This document shows positions 17,737 through 26,686 of a stretch of 64,000 nucleotides of DNA, piece by piece. Under the pieces are notes generated by a model. The model saw only the letters and a program-made list of their open reading frames with translations, had not been told where the DNA came from and ran no database searches. The number at the start of each line of letters is the position of its first letter. Positions within the stretch are counted from its first letter, which is position 1. Origin of the DNA: Ornithinimicrobium laminariae (lineage in GTDB: Bacteria > Actinomycetota > Actinomycetes > Actinomycetales > Dermatophilaceae); assembly GCF_019457945.1 (NCBI RefSeq), contig NZ_JAHZSU010000003.1, positions 620,001 to 684,000 on the forward strand, given 5' to 3'. A program made the position numbers and the translations under genes.

Positions 17737-19248
17737 TCACGGCAGGTCAGGCCGGACCTGCGTTAACCCACGAGTCAGAGTGCTGCCACGCAACGGTGAC
17801 GCGGCGATCAGGTCGCCCGTGTCGTCGCTAGCTCGCACGCTGAGCATGGATCGCACTCCGCCGTTGGCGCCGAACAGCCAGGACTGGTCATCAGCTGAGA
17901 TTTCGACAGATACCGGTTGGCCTGCCGGGACGGTGATCTCTTCCACCGACACAACGCCGTCCTGGGCCACCCGCGCTAATGAAATTGAGCCACCGTCGGC
18001 ATCGGTGGTCGCCATGTGCAACGTCCACGCCGAATTGCCATCGGCCAACGCGCGCACCGGAACGCCCAGCGCGCCATCAAACTCGGGCGCTGCGCTCAGC
18101 CAGGCCAACCCGGTCTCGTCGTCTTCACCTGGCGCAGTCCGCACTTGCGCTGCTGCCACGGCCGGCACATCGCTGGTGACCTGGAGGGAGTATGTCCCAC
18201 TCGGCAGATCAGCGAGCGAAATATCCTCAACGTGCTCGCCCTCGACGACTGTCACGTCTTGTTGCAACTCGACTTGGCCGTCAGCACTGAAGGCGCTCAC
18301 GGTCACGATGCCGCTGTCCGCGCCCGGAACTGCCACCCGCAGGGATGCCCCCGCGGCGTCCTCGCGGATCACAACACCGGGGATAAGTTGCTCCAGCGCA
18401 GGCTCTGGGGCCGATCCGAGGGTTTCCAGACCGGCACCGGTCGTGCCGTCCATCCATCGGTCCCCCAGGTAGGCCGCGATCTCACCTGAAGCGGCTTGCA
18501 CGCGGACGACCGGACTCGATTGGCCAGGAGCGATAGCGTCCAACAGCACGATGGCCCGATCATTGCCCGGCACGACCACACCTTGGCTGCTGGTGCTCGA
18601 AGCCAGGCCATCGACGCCATAGACGGAAATGTCCACGGTCACTGGGTCAGCGGAGGGGTTGACCAAAACCAGGCGCTCCAACCGGGCTGGTTCACCGCCC
18701 CCACCGATCAGCCAGTGTTCAGTCGCCGCTTCGCCGCATTGCATGACTTCGAGTCCACGGCGCCCCTCGGTAAAGGCCAAGTGTGATTGCCACGTAGAAA
18801 TGCCCGGGGAAAGTGCCCCGGTGGCCTTCACGAGCGCGCCTTGCGGGCCGTCGATCAACAGTTCAATTCGATCTGCGGCGTCCGTTCCGGTCACCGTCTC
18901 GGCAGACTCAGGCACATCTTGAATCGCAACCTCCGAAGCGCCCTGCGCCTGCTCCAGCACGATGCCGGGGATTGCCTCGGCCGGTGGGTGGATCGCTTCT
19001 ACGCGCACGGTCTGTTCTTGCTCGGGCACAGCGGCATTTTCTAAGCCCTGCTGCTGGGGCCCTGGACAAATGAGTTGGGCCGCACCGACCGGCTTGACTG
19101 AGACTGAAGTCTGTTCAGTCGTGGTTGCAGGGTCAGCCGCTTGGACGCCCCAGGACAGGTCCTGCGGAATCTGGCTACTTGCAGCAACGACAGCAGCCAG
19201 GGCTAGGCACGCAGCGGCAGCGGGCATCCAACCTTTTGAGCGCGTCAT
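17737..19248 (-). CDS. DUF5719 family exported protein
   Basis: A 503-residue exported protein of the actinobacterial DUF5719 family. One hydrophobic N-terminal segment (about 8-27, AAAACLALAAVVAAS) is followed by a beta-rich extracytoplasmic region with repeated DSGIVTVSAFSADG-like and PSADPVTVDISVYG-like strands. The ATG at 19248 has GGGAGGA upstream and overlaps the glycosyltransferase stop (ATGA), so the two proteins are translationally coupled and probably work together at the envelope. No enzyme motif is visible; function unknown. Confidence 0.8.
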   Translation of the reverse strand: MTRSKGWMPAAAACLALAAVVAASSQIPQDLSWGVQAADPATTTEQTSVSVKPVGAAQLICPGPQQQGLENAAVPEQEQTVRVEAIHPPAEAIPGIVLEQAQGASEVAIQDVPESAETVTGTDAADRIELLIDGPQGALVKATGALSPGISTWQSHLAFTEGRRGLEVMQCGEAATEHWLIGGGGEPARLERLVLVNPSADPVTVDISVYGVDGLASSTSSQGVVVPGNDRAIVLLDAIAPGQSSPVVRVQAASGEIAAYLGDRWMDGTTGAGLETLGSAPEPALEQLIPGVVIREDAAGASLRVAVPGADSGIVTVSAFSADGQVELQQDVTVVEGEHVEDISLADLPSGTYSLQVTSDVPAVAAAQVRTAPGEDDETGLAWLSAAPEFDGALGVPVRALADGNSAWTLHMATTDADGGSISLARVAQDGVVSVEEITVPAGQPVSVEISADDQSWLFGANGGVRSMLSVRASDDTGDLIAASPLRGSTLTRGLTQVRPDLP

Positions 19249-22200
19249 GACTTCCTCCCGTTGCGGGCCGACCCCAGCGGAAGCGCGAAGAACAAGACGA
19301 AGACAGCGGCCACCCCGGTCCCGATCCACCACCATTCATGAAGCACTGGCAGCGAAATGGCGACCTTTTCCGCGCCTTGCGGCACCTCATAGGTCAGCGG
19401 CCAGGTGGCCGCGTCCGGCGACAGAGACACGCCATCGGCGGTCACCGTTGCAGCAGACTGCCAACCGTTGCCTTCCGAAACCACCACCGTGGCGGCTGAA
19501 GTTGGCAGGTCAGTCTGCGCGACCTCAGAGTGTCCACCGGTGATGGCCAAAGGCGCCAATTCGGCGCCAGAGGCGTCAAAGACCCGTGCCCGAGCGGCCG
19601 CTGGAATGTCTCCGTTGGCTACCACCCGCCACAGCACTTCACCGGGAGGCGCCGTAATTCTGGTCAAGCCTTCGATCTGGTCCAACTGGACGACGAGGGG
19701 ATGGTCCTGCTCTGCCTTGACGCTAATGAAGCCGACGGCGAGGTCTGCTAAGGCATCATCAGAAAGGGTGCCGCTGGCAATGGCGTCCGCCTGGGCGTCC
19801 ACCAGGTCACCGACCCGGCTTTGCAAGTTCGCGTCGTTGGCAGCCTGCGCCTCGAGGCTTTCACCTACTCGGTCACGCAGCCACGGACCTGTTTCTTGCC
19901 CCTGCAACCCGTATCCCACGACGTACGCGTCTTGGGGACCGGAGGGGGTTAGTTGCAAATACCGAGCCGCGTCGCTGCTGTTGATCTGCTCAGCAACAAT
20001 CGGCGACACAGTCGGCTCAGCCAACTCCAAGCTGGAAGGTGGAGTCACTGCGCGCCAGAGCAAAAGGGCACCGATAGCAATACCTGCGACACCGAGCAGC
20101 ACCGAGCCTAAGGAGCGGGCGCTGAACAGCGTTGGAGCATCGACCGCTGAGCCTCGTCGCTCCAGCACGGCATCTGCCCCTGCTGCAGCTGCTAGGCCGA
20201 TACACGCTCCGGCCAAGCTCAAGATGGTGCCGGGCCAGGCAGTGACGACCTCGCCCGCATCGCTATAGCCAGCAGGCACCAGCGTCAGCCCCACTCGAGT
20301 CACCAAGACCGCGGTGAGTAAACCAAGGGCGGCGGCCGTTAAAAGTAGGGCGGCACGTCGTTGATGGCGGCCCTCCATGACGACGCCCACGACCGCGAGC
20401 AGCCAGGCAGGCACGGTCCACCACATGATGAAAGACACCGGTCCGCCGGGATGCATCAGTGCCATCTCCCAGCCAGCCGGAGCCATATCAACCGACGTGG
20501 CTCCCGCACCCCCAGCCAGCAAACCCGGATTGCCCCATGCAGCTAGAACGGCCGGGCCAGCCAGCGCTATAGGCACCAGCAGCACGACCAAGGATCGCAA
20601 TTTTGCTCGGCCAGGCGCCCCCACCAGCAGTGCCACCGAGGCCAAGACCGCGAAGGCCAGCACGCCGGGCACAAACCAGACGGCAATGGAGATCGACAAA
20701 GCAGCGCCAAAGGCGGCAGACGTGCCACGAGGACCACTAGACCGGCTGATCGCCACAATGATTCCCGCCACCATCAGCGGAGCGAGCACGTGAACCACGA
20801 CAGGCCCCAGGCGTCCCTGCCCGATGCCCACGGCGAGCGGACTCAAACTGGCCCAGGCCAGCCCCATAAGCGCCCGGACTCCGCGCCGTGACGTCGTCAC
20901 TCGTGCTGCCCAGTAGGCGCTGAGGACTGATAGCGGGATCGACGCGAAGAGCACCCACGCTGTAGCCACAGCCAGTGATTGCGACGAGGAAACACCGATG
21001 GGCAGGGCTGTGATCACCCAAGCCACTGCACTCATCGGCAGCACCCAGAGGGCTTCTGGTCCGCTAGTGCCCAACCCTTGACCGGTCCAGCCACGTGACC
21101 ACGCCTGCCAGCCCTGATCAAACCCACCGGCGACCGGCAGCAGTTCAGCGCCGGAGACCCCCGATCCGCTCAATCCGCCGAGAAGGTCGCGCCAACTGAG
21201 GAGGCCCGCGATTGCGCTGACGATGATGGCGGTGACTAGCCAGCCACTCCACCAATGCCGTTTGCCTTCGACGCTGTCGTCAATGCCGACGGCTTCGTCA
21301 GCAACCGGCCCGGTCTCAACGGGGCCGCGCTGTGCCGGTGCCTCGGCTACGCGTTCTTCGTCAGGCAAGATCGCCTCTTGTGCCGTGTCGACGGCGGAGC
21401 GCCACCCCGCGGCGGTGCTGGCGAAAAGGCTTTTGAGGTCGCGGTCACTCACCACTCGCTTGCCACGGAAGCGCCAACGAGCGCCCCATCGAGGGCCAGG
21501 GTTGAGCGCAGCACGTACATCAGCAAACTCACCTGCGGCGGCCCCGCCTCGACGGACCAGCAAGAACCCCAGGGCGGCAAGCAACCCGGTCACGATCATT
21601 CGCAAGGTGAACCAGATCGAGCGCCACCAAGCCGTCCGGGCCAAAGCGACCTGCCGCAGATGCCGTCGGTGCCAGCGCGGGTGCTCCCGGCCCAAACCGA
21701 CCAAGCCTTGAACAACCACAGCGCCGGGCGCGACAACCACCCGGTGGCCGCGCAGGTGCGAACGCCATGACACGTCAACGCCCTCGGTGCCAAAGGAAAA
21801 GGCCGGGTCCAGCCCGCCAATGTCTTCGAGCACATCAGAACGAATCAGCATGCCTGGAATCGGCACACCCAAAACATCATTGCGTGAGTCGAATTGCCCC
21901 TGATCCACCATGTCGGGAGCATCAGCTTCAACTTCCCGGCCGGTCTGGGTCAGGTGGTGGCCCACTCCGACGAGCACTCGCTCATCAGTGTCCCGGACCA
22001 ACTTAGGACCGACGACACCAACCTTGGACGAGCGTCGTGCGGCTTCGGTCAGAGCGCGCAGAGCCCCCGGCGTTGGAAAGGAGTCGTCATGCAGGATCCA
22101 CACCCAGCGATCCACGTCTGGCTCGATCTTGGCACGCGCCGAATTGATGGCCGCAGCAACGCTGTCCCCCGCCTCCGGCACCAATACGAGATCAACGTCA

Positions 22201-22397
22201 TGATCGAAAACCGGGTGCTGGTTTGCTCGCTCAACCTCCGGCGACTCGGCACTCAGTCCGGTCACAATGACGCGGTCTAATCGGTCCGTGTCGGGGACCA
22301 GAGTGTCCAAAACGTCGTCGATTTCGGGACCGCCAGCATGGGTCAGCAGGAGGACGCTGACCGATGCCACGGTCGCTCGGGACGAAGCAGGGCTCAC
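19245..22397 (-). CDS. Giant membrane glycosyltransferase (GT2 + polytopic domain)
   Basis: A 1050-residue fusion. Residues about 12-250 are a GT-A family 2 domain with VSVLLLTHAG and the metal-binding D104-D105 in WILHDDSFPTPG, plus FGTEGVDVSWRSHLRG. A helix pair (about 265-295) leads to a soluble segment (about 295-385). A polytopic membrane block (about 385-810) follows, then a large extracytoplasmic region and a last helix near 1020-1042 (WWWIGTGVAAVFVLFF). Likely role: transfer of a sugar to a cell envelope polymer at the membrane. The start is GTG without a clear Shine-Dalgarno, 22 bases after whiB, so the whiB-GT-DUF5719 genes are probably one transcript. Donor and acceptor unknown. 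Confidence 0.85.
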   Translation of the reverse strand: MSPASSRATVASVSVLLLTHAGGPEIDDVLDTLVPDTDRLDRVIVTGLSAESPEVERANQHPVFDHDVDLVLVPEAGDSVAAAINSARAKIEPDVDRWVWILHDDSFPTPGALRALTEAARRSSKVGVVGPKLVRDTDERVLVGVGHHLTQTGREVEADAPDMVDQGQFDSRNDVLGVPIPGMLIRSDVLEDIGGLDPAFSFGTEGVDVSWRSHLRGHRVVVAPGAVVVQGLVGLGREHPRWHRRHLRQVALARTAWWRSIWFTLRMIVTGLLAALGFLLVRRGGAAAGEFADVRAALNPGPRWGARWRFRGKRVVSDRDLKSLFASTAAGWRSAVDTAQEAILPDEERVAEAPAQRGPVETGPVADEAVGIDDSVEGKRHWWSGWLVTAIIVSAIAGLLSWRDLLGGLSGSGVSGAELLPVAGGFDQGWQAWSRGWTGQGLGTSGPEALWVLPMSAVAWVITALPIGVSSSQSLAVATAWVLFASIPLSVLSAYWAARVTTSRRGVRALMGLAWASLSPLAVGIGQGRLGPVVVHVLAPLMVAGIIVAISRSSGPRGTSAAFGAALSISIAVWFVPGVLAFAVLASVALLVGAPGRAKLRSLVVLLVPIALAGPAVLAAWGNPGLLAGGAGATSVDMAPAGWEMALMHPGGPVSFIMWWTVPAWLLAVVGVVMEGRHQRRAALLLTAAALGLLTAVLVTRVGLTLVPAGYSDAGEVVTAWPGTILSLAGACIGLAAAAGADAVLERRGSAVDAPTLFSARSLGSVLLGVAGIAIGALLLWRAVTPPSSLELAEPTVSPIVAEQINSSDAARYLQLTPSGPQDAYVVGYGLQGQETGPWLRDRVGESLEAQAANDANLQSRVGDLVDAQADAIASGTLSDDALADLAVGFISVKAEQDHPLVVQLDQIEGLTRITAPPGEVLWRVVANGDIPAAARARVFDASGAELAPLAITGGHSEVAQTDLPTSAATVVVSEGNGWQSAATVTADGVSLSPDAATWPLTYEVPQGAEKVAISLPVLHEWWWIGTGVAAVFVLFFALPLGSARNGRKS

Positions 22398-22419
22398 GAA
22401 CGTGGAAGAAATCGAAAAC

Positions 22420-22692
22420 TCAGACCGCGCGCTTCTTTAGTTTGCGGCGCTCACGCTCTGACAGCCCACCCCAAATACCAAACCGCTCGTCGTTCTCTAG
22501 TGCGTATTCAAGGCACTCAGAACGGACCTCGCAGCCCACGCATACCTTCTTGGCTTCCCGAGTTGACCCACCCTTCTCGGGGAAAAATGCCTCGGGGTCA
22601 GTCTGAGCGCACAACGCTCGTTCTTGCCACGAGGGCTCCTCAACGGACTCATCTTCCGTGTTGAGCAATGTCAAAATATCTAGTTCGTGCAT
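22420..22692 (-). CDS. whiB2: WhiB-family iron-sulfur regulator, WhiB2-like
   Basis: A 90-residue Wbl protein. Four cysteines (C28, C51, C54, C60) would ligate a [4Fe-4S] cluster; the turn GIWGG (72-76) and basic tail RERRKLKKRAV are typical. The position beside fbiA and the Rv3259-like gene matches mycobacterial whiB2 / Streptomyces whiB, which acts with sigma factor and WhiA in division or sporulation septation. Strong Shine-Dalgarno GAGGAG. A long 5' region with a near-consensus promoter and palindromes precedes it. Confidence 0.93.
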   Translation of the reverse strand: MHELDILTLLNTEDESVEEPSWQERALCAQTDPEAFFPEKGGSTREAKKVCVGCEVRSECLEYALENDERFGIWGGLSERERRKLKKRAV

Positions 22693-22762
22693 GGCTCCTC
22701 CTCAACCTAGCTCGCACCGCAACGCACGTCTTCACTGACCAGTGCATAATTACAACACTTGA

Positions 22763-22791
22763 ATTACACGCGTGTCATCCCCGTTAGTCAA
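22763..22791 (-). promoter_or_regulatory. whiB promoter with palindrome in the spacer
   Basis: Minus strand TTGACT (22786-22791), 17-base spacer, TGTAAT (22763-22768). The perfect palindrome ACACGCGTGT (22766-22775) overlaps the -10 box, and TGTAATT recurs just downstream (about 22747-22753). These are candidate operator sites; the cognate regulator is not known from the sequence. Confidence 0.6.
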
Positions 22792-22916
22792 CAGTAAATC
22801 TGCTATCCGCGCATCTTGGCTACTCCGGGGTAGGACGTGGTAAAGGTCAACCCACTGGCGCCGTAGGACGATTTTGCGGTGGCGAACGCACGCCGCAAAC
22901 AGGTGACAATGGGCTC

Positions 22917-23927
22917 ATGCGAATCACGGCTTTGAGCGGCGGCGTTGGTGGTGCCCGATTCCTTCGGGGCCTAGTCAAGCACCTGGATTCTCGGGACTCA
23001 GATGAGCCACACGAGCTGACGGTCATTGGCAACACCGGAGATGACATCACCCTGTTTGGCCTGCGTGTTTGCCCAGATCTTGACTCTGTTCTCTACACCC
23101 TGGGCGGTGGGGTCAATGAGTCGCAGGGATGGGGGCGCGAGGATGAGAGTTTTGCCGTCCAAGCCGAACTCAAAGCCTTGGCCGTCGAGCCACAGTGGTT
23201 CGGTCTGGGCGATCGAGATATGGGCACCCACATTGCACGCAGTCTGTGGCTTGGTCAGGGGCAAACCCTGACCGACGTAACCGCCAAGCTGGCCCGTCGC
23301 TGGGCGCTACCAGAGCAAGGCGTGACCTTGCTGCCTGCGACCAACACTCCGATCGAAACACACGTCGTGATCGCGGACCCCGATAGTGATGACCCCACGG
23401 CGGAGCGGGCCGTGCACTTCCAGGAGTGGTGGGTTCGGATGCAGGCCAAAACCGAGGCCAAGCGGTTCACCGTCGCTGGCATGGGCCAGGCTATCCCCGC
23501 TCCCGGCGTGCTGGAAGCAATTCGCAACGCGGATCTCGTGATCTTGCCGCCCAGCAACCCGGTCGTCTCGATCGGCATCATTCTGGGCATCCCCGGCGTC
23601 CGTGACGCTTTGCGTGGAACCCGGGCACCCGTCGTGGGGGTCAGCCCGATTATTGGCGGCGCTCCGGTGCGCGGCCACGCTGATGCATGTCTTCGCCCGC
23701 TGGGGGTGCCCGTCAGTGCCGCTGGGGTCGCTGGTCTCTACGTCGACTTCCTCAACGGCTGGCTAGTTGACGATGTGGACTCAGACATTGCCATTCCGTC
23801 AGGCCCACATCGGATCACTCACCGTTCTCAGCCCCTGCTGATGAGTGACACCGACGCGGCGAGTGTCATTGCTGGTGGCGCGGTTGAGTTGGGTCTTGAC
23901 CTGATGCAGGCGCGGACCGCTCCGTGA
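22917..23927 (+). CDS. fbiA: Phosphoenolpyruvyl/2-phospho-L-lactate transferase (CofD/FbiA)
   Basis: A 336-residue CofD-family enzyme joining the lactyl- or phosphoenolpyruvyl-guanosine diphosphate intermediate to Fo, giving (dehydro)F420-0. The N-terminus has the nucleotide loop LSGGVGGARFLRG; NTGDDITLFGLRVCPDLDSV, GLGDRDMGTH and VLPPSNPVVSIG-type segments (LVILPPSNPVVSIG) are conserved. It overlaps fbiB by four bases. A GACAAT box lies six bases before the ATG, and an AGGTGA also lies upstream, so the mode of initiation is open. Confidence 0.95.
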   Translation: MRITALSGGVGGARFLRGLVKHLDSRDSDEPHELTVIGNTGDDITLFGLRVCPDLDSVLYTLGGGVNESQGWGREDESFAVQAELKALAVEPQWFGLGDRDMGTHIARSLWLGQGQTLTDVTAKLARRWALPEQGVTLLPATNTPIETHVVIADPDSDDPTAERAVHFQEWWVRMQAKTEAKRFTVAGMGQAIPAPGVLEAIRNADLVILPPSNPVVSIGIILGIPGVRDALRGTRAPVVGVSPIIGGAPVRGHADACLRPLGVPVSAAGVAGLYVDFLNGWLVDDVDSDIAIPSGPHRITHRSQPLLMSDTDAASVIAGGAVELGLDLMQARTAP

Positions 23928-24967
23928 GCGAACCCGCCGCCCCGGGGATTGTCACGATCTACCCCTTACCCGGTATGCCGGAACTCACCACCGGGCACCA
24001 CCTGGGGGGCGAGTTGCGCCTGGCTCTCGAGCGCAACGAAGTCGGGCTCGTTGACGGCGATGTCCTCGTCATCTCCAGCAAGGTGATCTCAAAAAACAGC
24101 GGGCTGACCGCTCCGGCTAGCGAGCGTGATCAGGCCATCGGCGAGGCCACTGTCCGAGTCGTTGCTGAGCGTCGAACCGCCACCGGGATGGCGCAGATCG
24201 TTGAGTCTGCTGCGGGACCGGTCATGGCAGCGGCTGGCGTTGATGCCTCCAACACCGGCCGAGACAACATCATCTTGATGCTGCCGACCGACCCCGACCT
24301 CGCCGCCCGCACCATCTATGCAGAACTGCTCAGCGCATACTCTCCCCAGCCGTTGCCCCGGATCGGCATTGTCGTCACGGACACCGCTGGGCGACCGTGG
24401 CGTGTTGGCCAGACCGACATAGCCATCGGGTCGTGTGCGCTCAACACTCTCGATGACCTGTCGGGCGAGGTGGACGTCGATGGCCGAGCGCTCGCCGTCA
24501 CCGCCCGAGCGGTTGCTGATCAAATCGCAGCAGCAGCCGATCTGGTCAAGGGCAAGACGTGGGCCACGCCAGCAGCCGTGATTCGCGGCCTGCCCGACGG
24601 CACTGTTGCCAGCCCAGGCGTCGCGGGAGCTAGCCACTTGGTCCGCACGGGGCCCGGTGATTGGTTTGCCCTCGGCAGTGTTGAAGCGGTGCGCAGTGCT
24701 CTCGGAGCCCATCCCGGCAGCGGGGCAGCACACGAGGTAGGCGTGCCCACTGCCGCCCCGGAGGACGCCGAAGTTCGTGTCGCGAGAGCTATCAAACTTG
24801 CTCTCCTGGGCTGTCCGTCGTCGATAACCGCCGAGCAGGTCGCCAGCGACCATTTAAGGCAGGTGTGCACCGTGAGCGGAGCGGATGACTTCCAGCGGGG
24901 CCGTCTATCCGCTCGCCTCGAAGTAGCACTCGCCTCCGAGCGGCTTATCTCCTGGAGCGTCGAATAG
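23924..24967 (+). CDS. fbiB: F420-0:gamma-glutamyl ligase, short FbiB without nitroreductase domain
   Basis: Adds glutamates to F420-0. The CofE domain spans about residues 5-250 (VISSKVISKNSG, GRDNIILMLPTDPD, VTDTAGRPWRVGQTDIAIG, LVKGKTW...AVIRGL). After the linker DWFALGSVEAVRSALG, where mycobacterial and streptomycete FbiB continue into an FMN-binding nitroreductase domain, this protein ends after about 85 residues unlike that domain (RVARAIKLALLGCPSSITAE). Total 347 residues against roughly 450 for mycobacterial FbiB. In mycobacteria that second domain reduces dehydro-F420-0, so the step may be done elsewhere here. GTG start; 3' end overlaps the convergent gene by 23 bases. Confidence 0.9.
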   Translation: MSEPAAPGIVTIYPLPGMPELTTGHHLGGELRLALERNEVGLVDGDVLVISSKVISKNSGLTAPASERDQAIGEATVRVVAERRTATGMAQIVESAAGPVMAAAGVDASNTGRDNIILMLPTDPDLAARTIYAELLSAYSPQPLPRIGIVVTDTAGRPWRVGQTDIAIGSCALNTLDDLSGEVDVDGRALAVTARAVADQIAAAADLVKGKTWATPAAVIRGLPDGTVASPGVAGASHLVRTGPGDWFALGSVEAVRSALGAHPGSGAAHEVGVPTAAPEDAEVRVARAIKLALLGCPSSITAEQVASDHLRQVCTVSGADDFQRGRLSARLEVALASERLISWSVE

Positions 24968-25889
24968 GAATGTGTCCGCGCGGGCTCATCCGTGCTCCAT
25001 GACGCGGGCGTTGCAGGCCCGCGAGCGCCAGCAACCGCTGCACGCGATAACGGTGTGGTGCGTATGGGGCGAGCACCTCAACTAGTCCTTGGTCATCAAC
25101 CTCGCGGCCAGTCAAAGCCCACCCGATGTTCTTGGCTACGTGATAATCGCCAAAGCTCACGGCATCGGCATCGCCTAAGGCCCGCTGGGCAGTTTCAGCC
25201 GCAGTCCACACCCCGATGCCCGGCACAGCCATCAGCCGGCGGCGCGCTTGCGGCAACTCAAGGCCGGCAGTTTCGGCCAATCGAGCAGCCCTGCTCAAGA
25301 CTCCGGCGATGGTGTCCGCTCGGTTGGGGCTAATCCCCAACTCCAGCCACTCCCACGAGGGGATCGCGCGCATGGCCGCGACATCGGGCTGCACCCGCAG
25401 GCCTAAGTCCGCGCCTGGCCCAGGCGCCACGGTGCCCCAATGAAGCACCAGTTGGCGGAATCCGGCGAAGGCCTCTTGACCGGTGACCTTCTGCTCGATA
25501 ATCGCTGGCACGAGTGACTCCATCACCAGACCAGTGCGCGGAACGCGCCACCCTGGGTGTGCCTTTAAGGCCTGACGCAACAGAGGGTTGGAGGCGTCGA
25601 AGCCTTCAAGGTGGTCGCGAGCGCCCAACATGTCCGGTAGTGCATCGAGAGTCCACTCCACCCCGTCGCTAGTCCCCCACGCTCGCGCTGACACGGCTTC
25701 CTGGTCTCGGTTGACGCTCACCGCCAGGGTGACTGGGCCACCGGGAGTGCGCACGCCCCGCCACAAGGTGCCTGCGCGCATACGCCAGGTTGGATCGCCA
25801 CCACCTCGGTGCAGCGGACCCCAGGTAGCCACCACGTCAACGGGGCGACCGGCCACCCAACGACGCTGATTGACAACCACTTCTGACAT
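24945..25889 (-). CDS. AlkA-like DNA-3-methyladenine glycosylase (HhH-GPD)
   Basis: A 314-residue base-excision glycosylase. The C-terminal half is the HhH-GPD fold: EQKVTGQEAF, helix-hairpin-helix MAVPGIGVWTAAETAQ, and the catalytic aspartate in VSFGDYHV. The N-terminal half resembles the AlkA beta domain. A leaderless TACGCT box precedes the ATG. Role: removal of alkylated purines; exact lesion range not determined. Its 3' end overlaps fbiB by 23 bases. Confidence 0.85.
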   Translation of the reverse strand: MSEVVVNQRRWVAGRPVDVVATWGPLHRGGGDPTWRMRAGTLWRGVRTPGGPVTLAVSVNRDQEAVSARAWGTSDGVEWTLDALPDMLGARDHLEGFDASNPLLRQALKAHPGWRVPRTGLVMESLVPAIIEQKVTGQEAFAGFRQLVLHWGTVAPGPGADLGLRVQPDVAAMRAIPSWEWLELGISPNRADTIAGVLSRAARLAETAGLELPQARRRLMAVPGIGVWTAAETAQRALGDADAVSFGDYHVAKNIGWALTGREVDDQGLVEVLAPYAPHRYRVQRLLALAGLQRPRHGARMSPRGHIPIRRSRR

Positions 25890-25895
25890 TGCCCC

Positions 25896-25901
25896 AGCGT
25901 A
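25896..25901 (-). promoter_or_regulatory. Leaderless -10 box, AlkA-like gene
   Basis: TACGCT on the minus strand, six bases before the ATG at 25889; divergent partner of the box at 25919. Confidence 0.5.
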
Positions 25902-25918
25902 AGCCTGCCCCAGTGCCG

Positions 25919-25924
25919 TAGATT
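25919..25924 (+). promoter_or_regulatory. Leaderless -10 box, TIGR03089 gene
   Basis: TAGATT followed by seven bases and the GTG at 25932; no Shine-Dalgarno. Confidence 0.5.
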
Positions 25925-25931
25925 GTGCTGC

Positions 25932-26645
25932 GTGTTAACACCTGCTGACGTTGTGGCTCGCCTCCTGAGCGAGGATGCCACCCAACCCGCCTTGACCTAC
26001 TACGACGACACCGATGGGCCCACGGCAGGTGAACGCATCGAGTTGTCCCGCAAGGTCTTCAACACTTGGGTCTGCAAGGCAGCCAACGCCCTCCAAGAAG
26101 GTTTTGACGTCTCCCCCGGATCCGTTGTCTGGTTGCAACTGCCGGCTCCGCATTGGCGGTTGGCCTACTGGGCCTTCGCCACGTGGGCCGTTGGAGCCAC
26201 CGTCTCCCTCGATGGCCATGAAGGCGCTGACGTGCTGATCACCACGGACCCCGACTCTGAGTCGGCCCAAGATGCAGACGAGGTCATCGCCGTGTCGCTG
26301 GCTGCGTTGGCTCGCAAGTTCGAGGGCAATCTGCGCTCAGGCGTCATGGACGAAGCGCACGAAATCTCCTCCTATGGCGACGACTTCACCGCCTGGGATG
26401 AGCCAGAAGAAGACACCAATGCGTTGGACGCCCGCGACGACAACACCACCTACGCCGACCTGATCCCGCAGACCCCGGTGGGCGAAGCCGCCCGCACGTT
26501 GGTCACCACGACCGACCCGCACGAGTTCCTCAACCAACTGCTGCAGGTATGGGGCGCTGGCGGCTCCGTCGTCATGGTCCGGGGCGGCAACCCGTCGGTC
26601 GACGACGAACGCATGCAGACCGAAGGGGTCACTGCTCGCGCGTAG
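25932..26645 (+). CDS. TIGR03089 family protein
   Basis: A 237-residue protein of the actinobacterial TIGR03089 family (Rv3268 position), which looks like a shortened AMP-binding-enzyme N-terminus but lacks the full adenylation motifs. Recognisable parts: LTYYDDTDGPTAGERIELS, KAANALQEGFDVSPGSVVWL and WRLAYWAFATWAVGATVSL. An acidic segment (DEPEEDTNALDARDDNT) lies in the second half. The GTG at 25932 was preferred over the in-frame TTG at 25923 because of the leaderless promoter. Function unknown; it precedes the CoA-transferase pair by 41 bases. Confidence 0.82.
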   Translation: MLTPADVVARLLSEDATQPALTYYDDTDGPTAGERIELSRKVFNTWVCKAANALQEGFDVSPGSVVWLQLPAPHWRLAYWAFATWAVGATVSLDGHEGADVLITTDPDSESAQDADEVIAVSLAALARKFEGNLRSGVMDEAHEISSYGDDFTAWDEPEEDTNALDARDDNTTYADLIPQTPVGEAARTLVTTTDPHEFLNQLLQVWGAGGSVVMVRGGNPSVDDERMQTEGVTARA

Positions 26646-26674
26646 TCGCCCTCAGCCTGGTCACCTTTGCGGGA

Positions 26675-26680
26675 TATGGT
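26675..26680 (+). promoter_or_regulatory. Leaderless -10 box, CoA-transferase operon
   Basis: TATGGT, six bases before the ATG at 26687, just past the TIGR03089 stop. Confidence 0.45.
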
Positions 26681-26686
26681 GCCCGC

